A DNA stretch of 64,000 nt from NCBI GenBank assembly GCA_949152475.1, contig OX424559.1:14539809-14603808 (forward strand). The letters are read 5' to 3'. The notes beneath the pieces are model-generated. The model was not told the DNA's origin and made no database searches. It worked only from the letters and a program-made list of their open reading frames with translations. The position numbers and the translations under genes are program-made. Numbering within the stretch: the stretch's first letter is position 1; every line of letters begins with the position of its first letter. Positions 60,401-64,000 of the stretch are shown here, piece by piece. The DNA is from Terebella lapidaria (taxonomy: Eukaryota; Annelida; Polychaeta; Terebellida; Terebellidae).

Positions 60401-63400
60401 AAAAGTGTCAGATGTAGGCCAGATGTGCGTTGAAATTGTTTCAATGATTCGTCCAATTTAAATGTTACCATGCATTTTGTTTACTGAATTTTATTCATAA
60501 TTTTAACAGGGTTATCAATGTGTGACATAAGAAATTGAATATCACACTGAGAGTTAGTGGTAATTGTTTCCGAAACGCCCTATGAAATTCAGTAAAGTAA
60601 TACCACAGTTATACTATGGTTCTATTGACTGTCCATAGCCTCATAACCACAGTTGGTTTTACATTTTCTTAGCTTGAATAGGAAATTATGTCTGATGTCT
60701 GTATTTTACCAACACATAATTGTTATCTTGCCCGCACTTCTTCCAGCGATTGTTTGTGACCCGCCCCCGGACATCTTGAACGGAAGTAGAACTCTTCCGG
60801 ACAACTACAACTATTCCTCCGTTACACAGTACTCTTGTGATGAAGGATATCGCTTCATAGATGGCCAGGCAGACAGAAACATCATATGTACAGAGTTTGG
60901 ATTCTGGAACGACACTGATGTTTCTTGCAGAGGTAAGGGTACTGTGAGAAATATAGTGCAATTTTGTGCACACCTTAGTTTCCCAAACACAACATATGAG
61001 TTTACTATATATGGAACAAATTCTTCCCAGCAATGTATTGTGGATCCTCAAAAAATGTGGTAATCAGTTATGCGAGGACCAGCTTTTTCATCATCATAGC
61101 ATATTCGGTTTTGGCCTGATGCTGTGATCTTTCGTTAAAACTAATAGCCAAACTCACGGTCCACACATTACCAAACACGCTAATCACGCTCAAATCTCAA
61201 AGACACAGAGATTACTTAACACGGTGCCCCTTTATTCTAACCAGTTGACAGGTGCACACCCGTACCAATGGCGGCCAATGTCGTACCAGACACGCGGAAC
61301 ACAAGCTGGAACACCAATGTGACGTACGCGTGTGCCATTGGTCACGAGTGGCCCAATAACAAGACGAGTCACCACATCACGTGCGAATTGGGCGAGTGGA
61401 ATGATACCAATATACCGCCCTGCACAAGTACGGAATTATTCTGTGTGAAATATATATATAGGCCAACACAAGTAAGGTTTTTCGGTACAATATACCGTCC
61501 TGCAAAAGTAAGATTTTTTTTCCGTGACGAATATTCAGGCCAACACAAGTACTGTTTTCTAGTGAAGTATGTATCCTGTACAAGTAAAGGATTTTTCTGT
61601 GTGAATTAATTAAGCAGGCCAACACAAGTAAGGTTTTTTTAGAGGAATACAACGTCCCGCACTGCAAGGGTTTTTTTTAGCTGAAAAATGCCCCCCTGCA
61701 CAAGTTCCAATGGTTTTGGGGGAGGGTTAAGCACAAAGCTATGCATAGGCTCTACATCAAGTTTACCGTACTTTCACGTCTGTACACACAGTCAAGGAGT
61801 GCGTCCCCGTGATGGAGATGCAGAACGCGACGTGGAACGACTCGACTCACGTCTACGACACGCTGGTGCAGTATGACTGTGATGTCGGGTATAAGTTCGA
61901 CGACAACAGTACTCAGAAAACACGCTGGTGCTCGGATATGGCGGTCTGGGAGCCCCAGGATTTCCCCACTTGTGAAAGTAAATATCATTCTACAAATGGT
62001 ATTAAACTGACGAATCGTCACAGACGATTTTCACACCATTTCCAAGACAAAGCATGGTCAATCTACATCTAATAATGCATTCTTATTGTTCAATAGTGGG
62101 AATGTAGATATAACAATAATTGTTGTATTACAAAATTGTATCTCACTAGACAGGTAGTGTAGTACATTTTCGTCGTCATAGGACAAATTATATTGTTTCA
62201 AAAATAAATCTTTGATATGATGTATTTTGTTATAAACTGGGACAATCTTGGTGTTATAAACCTAAAGTTACAAACCACCTTACTCTCGAAAATGGGTAGA
62301 ACAACTACAACTCAGTCCAGAATGAATTTTCTCAACATACCAACCATGTATCATACAGTGTAAACTTGTAAATCTATGCCACACCCATGTGTGTACAATA
62401 CATTGGATATTCTGAAGTGATGGTTTATATCCCATCCCGTGTAACCCCATTCCAGTCATCCACTGCCCGGCCCTGGATGACGTCGAGAACGCGACACGAG
62501 ACAGCAATGACACACACTACAACAAGCGGGTCCACTACGCCTGTGACCCCGGGTACCAATACCCGGACAAGGAGAAGGTCAAGTCTGTCGTGTGTACGGC
62601 CAACGAGACCTGGACGGAGTATCCACCGCCTTGTGAAGGTATGTCAGAGCATACATGTATTGTTGGTGTTTGTTTTTACCTTTCAGCAGTTCTTCCATCT
62701 GGGTCTCCCAAATTTACGTCTGTAAGTAACGTACATAAGGCGTATGGGCAATGTGCTTTTGATGGTGTGTTCGAGCATTCATGTCAACAGTTGAACACGC
62801 ACATTTGAAATTATAACTATTTTGAACGGTATAATAGATCTACGGAAGCTCATATCACTACGTATTCTCTGAAATATGCTCATTGCTCTCATGTACATTA
62901 TACAGCCCCATATTTAGTTTCTTCGGTCGTTACGTTCGTGATTTTGTAAAGCTTATGGTTCACATATGTCACACCACTTTTGCTTTTACAACAAACATGC
63001 GAATAAGGACAAAATGCAACTGTTTTCAAATGAAGCTGTTTACGAATGCAACCGTACGTGAGCTGGTGTTGTTAATTGGTACCTAAATTATTTGTATATG
63101 TTGTTGGGCAGTTGTATGCTAATTCTATCTGCGGGTACAACTACTTTTCACACACTGTCTGCCCTTGATGACGATCTTGGATAAACTAATTGGTCGGGCT
63201 TTGCTTCTATTGTAAAAGGTTGTATTTAACGTTTGCCTTTGGCATGATCAAAATCTCGTTTTATTGGTGATAATAGATGATACAATGTACTTACATTCAT
63301 ACCACTGAGCCGGTGTCACCGCTGGTGGACGTTAAATCTGTCCTTAATAATATTATAAACTCAGTAGGCTTTTGGATTGTGATTCGGTACCTATGTACTT

Positions 63401-64000
63401 GTCATGTATCTATTCTATTGGGTTTGTTTCGGATTTCCAAAATAGTTTCATAGGTTGTTGGGTAGTTGCATGCTAATGCAACCAGGTGTACAGTAGACAC
63501 AGCTACATTTCACATACTGTCTGCCCCTGATGACGCCAGTGTGTCTTTGGATAAGCTAATTAGTTGGGCTTTTTTTCTATTGCAGAATTTTCGTATTTTA
63601 CTTTTGCCTTTGGCATCATCAAAATCTAGTTGTATTGGTAGTAATAGATTGATACTTTCATTCAGTGAACATGGTGAAAGAGCAATGCTAAGCACACATG
63701 TTTGCTTTTGTCTGATTTGTGCGCTTTTTGTGTTTTGCAAAAGTCACATTGACCCATGCATGCAAGACACCAATCTGTAAAAATTACCACATTACATATT
63801 CAACACACCCTTTCCCCATGACAGTGGTATTTTGTCCGCCGGTTCCCTACTGGACCCACACCGAGTTCAACAGCACGGACAACGAGTTCCACGCAGTGGT
63901 GTCCTACTGGTGCCCAGATGGGTATTCCTTTTCGGATTCCCTGGATATTCCTGACGTCATCAAAACGTCAGAATGCTCCGAGGCTAAAGTGTGGGTTCCC
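42370..64000 (+). CDS. Large secreted or cell-surface CTLD2-EGF4-CCP11+ protein, 3' end beyond the window
   Basis: 24 exons, all GT-AG and all joining in phase, encode 1183 codons up to the edge. In order: a short signal peptide, C-type lectin domain 1 (three exons), a linker, lectin domain 2 (three exons), a linker, four EGF exons of 114 bases each, and eleven sushi/CCP exons of 183-198 bases. EGF and CCP exons are all phase 1-1, the signature of exon shuffling. The order lectin-EGF-sushi is that of vertebrate selectins, with every module multiplied. Known families with these modules act in adhesion, glycan or pathogen recognition, or complement-like control. The exact role here is inference. 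No membrane anchor is inside the window. Confidence 0.88.
42557..42735 (+). CDS. Exon 2, C-type lectin domain 1, N-terminal part
   Basis: Encodes [17 protein letters not shown] and [15 protein letters not shown]: the first Cys pair of a long-form lectin domain, then helix 1 and 2 motifs. Phase 1 to 0. Confidence 0.88.
43019..43124 (+). CDS. Exon 3, C-type lectin domain 1, middle part
   Basis: Encodes [27 protein letters not shown] corresponds to the WIGL core motif with Tyr in place of Trp. No EPN or QPD sugar-binding triplet was seen. Confidence 0.85.
43125..46566. other. Intron 3 (3.4 kb), one 363-bp repeat copy
   Basis: Nothing coding. A run of about 12 C lies near 44184. A single copy of the 363-bp repeat lies at about 45815-46175. 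Confidence 0.6.
45815..46175 (+). repeat. Dispersed single copy of the 363-bp repeat
   Basis: Matches the array unit from CAGTGTCACTGCTGGCGGAC to ATTGGTGGTAATAGATTG. It has GATGACGCC where the array has GACGACGCC. Confidence 0.85.
46567..46716 (+). CDS. Exon 4, C-type lectin domain 1, C-terminal part
   Basis: Encodes [20 protein letters not shown] and [14 protein letters not shown]. The Cys pattern fits the two conserved disulphides. The WND calcium motif is absent, so classical calcium-dependent sugar binding is unlikely. Confidence 0.85.
46879..46935 (+). CDS. Exon 5, short linker
   Basis: A 57-base phase 1-1 exon encoding [19 protein letters not shown]. It is acidic, with one Cys and one N-glycosylation site. 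Confidence 0.7.
47067..47248 (+). CDS. Exon 6, C-type lectin domain 2, N-terminal part
   Basis: Encodes [17 protein letters not shown] and [17 protein letters not shown]. Same exon layout and phases as lectin domain 1, so the two arose by duplication. Confidence 0.88.
47590..47704 (+). CDS. Exon 7, C-type lectin domain 2, middle part
   Basis: Encodes [27 protein letters not shown] replaces WIGL. Confidence 0.85.
47956..48084 (+). CDS. Exon 8, C-type lectin domain 2, C-terminal part
   Basis: Encodes [18 protein letters not shown] and [16 protein letters not shown]. The closing Cys pair is present and no WND is seen. Confidence 0.87.
48085..48493. other. Intron 8, nothing recognised
   Basis: 409 bases of AT-rich sequence without a recognisable element. 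Confidence 0.6.
48494..48559 (+). CDS. Exon 9, Thr/Pro/Asp-rich linker
   Basis: 66-base phase 1-1 exon encoding [20 protein letters not shown]. Probably a flexible, possibly O-glycosylated spacer before the EGF domains. Confidence 0.65.
48792..48905 (+). CDS. Exon 10, EGF domain 1
   Basis: Encodes [17 protein letters not shown] with six Cys in EGF spacing and GYTGENC near the end. 114 bases, phase 1-1. Confidence 0.93.
49062..49175 (+). CDS. Exon 11, EGF domain 2
   Basis: Encodes [18 protein letters not shown], then [12 protein letters not shown]. The acidic start fits a calcium-binding-like EGF, but the Asp/Asn hydroxylation motif is not complete. Confidence 0.93.
49176..50477. other. Intron 11 with a 17-C tract at its end
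   Basis: Holds TGACCTTGAA / ATGACCCTGA short interspersed motifs (49385-49900). It ends in an uninterrupted run of 17 C (50457-50473) directly before GCAG. Confidence 0.75.
50478..50591 (+). CDS. Exon 12, EGF domain 3
   Basis: Encodes [19 protein letters not shown] and [25 protein letters not shown] fits the C-x-D-x4-Y-x-C hydroxylation consensus of calcium-binding EGFs. Confidence 0.93.
50592..53307. other. Intron 12, first part, with 363-bp repeat copies
   Basis: A 363-bp family copy lies at about 52135-52425 and a more diverged one at about 52500-52760. The rest shows nothing coding. Confidence 0.65.
52135..52425 (+). repeat. Dispersed partial copy of the 363-bp repeat
   Basis: Starts at GGCTTGTGATTAGGTACTTA and ends in GGTGGTAATAGA. 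Confidence 0.85.
53308..54981. mobile_element. TACGG-ended element made of tandem palindromes, 6-bp TSD
   Basis: The ends read TACGGTGGCTCATATTCGCC (53308-53327) and, inverted, TACGGAAGCTCATATTCGCC (54962-54981). ACTAGG flanks both sides exactly (53302-53307 and 54982-54987). The interior is about 70 tandem units of some 23 bases, each holding a 14-base palindrome such as AGCGTAATTACGCT or AGCGTTATAACGCT joined by TCTAATTTAC. Near 54720 the joining sequence flips to GTAAATTAG, so the array is partly inverted. No ORF. It shares end motif and duplication length with 17956-20248. Confidence 0.85.
53345..54940. repeat. Array of about 70 palindromic 23-bp units
   Basis: Perfect dyads AGCGTAATTACGCT and AGCGTTATAACGCT alternate irregularly, with single-base variants. 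Many variant units keep the dyad by matching changes on both sides (for example ACACTC with GAGTGT). Confidence 0.95.
55105..55218 (+). CDS. Exon 13, EGF domain 4
   Basis: Encodes [29 protein letters not shown] fits the hydroxylation consensus, and the N/D-I-D-D-C start is that of calcium-binding EGF. Phase 1-1, 114 bases. Confidence 0.93.
55492..55689 (+). CDS. Exon 14, sushi/CCP domain 1
   Basis: Four Cys plus the conserved Trp: [42 protein letters not shown]. 198 bases, phase 1-1. Confidence 0.9.
55730..55907. mobile_element. 178-bp MITE, pogo/Tc1-mariner-like
   Basis: Inverted ends CAGTGGATCCTGTGTT with about 27 bases of similarity; TA on each side (55728-55729 and 55908-55909). CAGTGG ends with a TA target are typical of pogo-like elements. 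Inner GGTGGTCT motifs recur. Confidence 0.8.
56034..56222 (+). CDS. Exon 15, sushi/CCP domain 2
   Basis: [38 protein letters not shown] and MDC. Several N-glycosylation sites (NYT, NST, NMT). Confidence 0.9.
56223..58096. other. Intron 15 with hairpin pair and a 363-bp repeat copy
   Basis: Perfect hairpins at 56404-56430 (10-bp stem) and 56432-56466 (15-bp stem) stand at the left edge of a 363-bp family copy (about 56465-56800). Nothing coding was seen. Confidence 0.75.
56465..56800 (+). repeat. Dispersed copy of the 363-bp repeat
   Basis: Begins at GCTGGTGTCACTGCTGGTGG directly after the second hairpin and ends in GTAATAGATGG. Confidence 0.85.
58097..58279 (+). CDS. Exon 16, sushi/CCP domain 3
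   Basis: [37 protein letters not shown] and PQC: full four-Cys pattern. The acceptor (CTGAATAG) is weak. Confidence 0.9.
58437..58625 (+). CDS. Exon 17, sushi/CCP domain 4
   Basis: [35 protein letters not shown] and DC. 189 bases, phase 1-1. Confidence 0.9.
58896..59078 (+). CDS. Exon 18, sushi/CCP domain 5
   Basis: [43 protein letters not shown] and SSC. Unusually basic between Cys 2 and 3 (ERYRRLR), which could bind polyanions. Confidence 0.9.
59309..59497 (+). CDS. Exon 19, sushi/CCP domain 6
   Basis: [36 protein letters not shown] and DPC. Phase 1-1. Confidence 0.9.
59761..60100 (+). mobile_element. tRNA-derived SINE in intron 19
   Basis: The head looks like a tRNA: A box TAGTTGCTTAGTGG near 59779 and B box GGTTATATCCC near 59823. 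A roughly 230-base body with GGAGAGGACATAAAACTTGG follows, and the tail is TCTAATCCAATCCAATCC. Tails of short ATCCA repeats are typical of invertebrate SINEs. It does not fold as an intact tRNA gene. Confidence 0.75.
60101..60746. other. Rest of intron 19, nothing recognised
   Basis: AT-rich, no element or exon seen. Confidence 0.5.
60747..60932 (+). CDS. Exon 20, sushi/CCP domain 7
   Basis: [39 protein letters not shown] and SC. Closest of the set to the textbook CCP pattern. Confidence 0.92.
61245..61427 (+). CDS. Exon 21, sushi/CCP domain 8
   Basis: [37 protein letters not shown] and PPC. The donor GTACGG at 61428 is followed by a set of similar decoy donors (see 61428-61710). Confidence 0.9.
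61428..61710 (+). repeat. Expanded exon-end/donor repeats in intron 21
   Basis: Degenerate units repeat the last bases of exon 21 plus its donor: CACAAGTAAGG or CTGCAAAAGTAAG at GT positions 61472, 61508, 61549, 61584, 61628 and 61704. Units with AGGCCAACACAAGTAAGG alternate with units like ACCGCCCTGCACAAGTACGG. Confidence 0.75.
61792..61977 (+). CDS. Exon 22, sushi/CCP domain 9
   Basis: [37 protein letters not shown] and TC. Phase 1-1. Confidence 0.9.
62456..62638 (+). CDS. Exon 23, sushi/CCP domain 10
   Basis: [38 protein letters not shown] and PPC. Phase 1-1. Confidence 0.9.
62639..63824. other. Intron 23 with two 363-bp repeat copies
   Basis: Diverged partial and near-complete copies lie at about 63075-63290 and 63296-63660. 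At 62844 TACGGAAGCTCATATC resembles the right end of the element at 53308-54981 and may be a lone fragment. Confidence 0.65.
63296..63660 (+). repeat. Dispersed copy of the 363-bp repeat
   Basis: CATACCACTGAGCCGGTGTC through TGGTAGTAATAGATTGATAC. A shorter, more diverged piece precedes it at 63075-63290. Confidence 0.85.
63825..64000 (+). CDS. Exon 24, sushi/CCP domain 11, cut by the window edge
   Basis: [25 protein letters not shown] and [10 protein letters not shown]. The fourth Cys and the donor must lie beyond 64000. The gene continues. Confidence 0.85.

Overview
This is eukaryotic, metazoan nuclear DNA. Genes are split into short exons with GT-AG introns, domains sit in symmetrical phase-1 exons, and most of the window is introns, satellites and transposable elements. 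The exon content suggests a marine lophotrochozoan (mollusc, brachiopod or annelid type): a tandem family of small secreted proteins with a conserved GC-x-x-D-x-GW core that I recall from molluscs, and a selectin-like lectin/EGF/sushi gene. The phylum is an inference, and no species is named.

Region 1 (1-32 kb) is a tandem array of one small secreted-protein gene on the + strand. Copy A (from base 1) is cut by the window edge. Copy B (8111-10936) is complete. Copy C (14885-14932) is a one-exon remnant. Copy D (23036-31206) is complete but carries an antisense LTR retrotransposon in intron 2. The spacers are paralogous to each other, so the original duplicated unit was about 6 kb and was later stretched by insertions. 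These include a putative non-autonomous Helitron with a 132-bp satellite (772-4464), a 2.3-kb element built on 363-bp tandem repeats and a large palindrome (17956-20248), inverted arrays of a 20-bp minisatellite (20262-21468), and a MITE with an 11-bp target duplication (21479-22172).

Region 2 (32-42 kb) is a transposon graveyard with no convincing host gene. It holds a TTAA-flanked MITE, a 3'-truncated non-LTR retrotransposon, and a stack of elements in which a reverse-transcriptase remnant lies inside a TIR element that itself interrupts a second copy of the 21479 MITE.

Region 3 (42.37-64 kb, open at the right edge) is one large + strand gene whose exons all join in frame: a short signal peptide, two C-type lectin domains of three exons each, four EGF exons and at least eleven sushi/CCP exons. 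That makes 24 exons and 1183 codons inside the window. The order is that of selectins, expanded. Its introns hold dispersed 363-bp repeats, a tRNA-derived SINE, a pogo-like MITE and a 1.67-kb element made almost wholly of tandem 14-bp palindromes (53308-54981).

The most novel signal is structural. The elements at 17956-20248 and 53308-54981 share the terminal motif TACGG..GCT.ATAT..GCC, have different exact 6-bp target duplications (GACCCC and ACTAGG), and are both filled with tandem or inverted repeats. The 20-bp minisatellite elements end in the same CCACCGTA. They look like one family of foldback transposons that carries satellite DNA.
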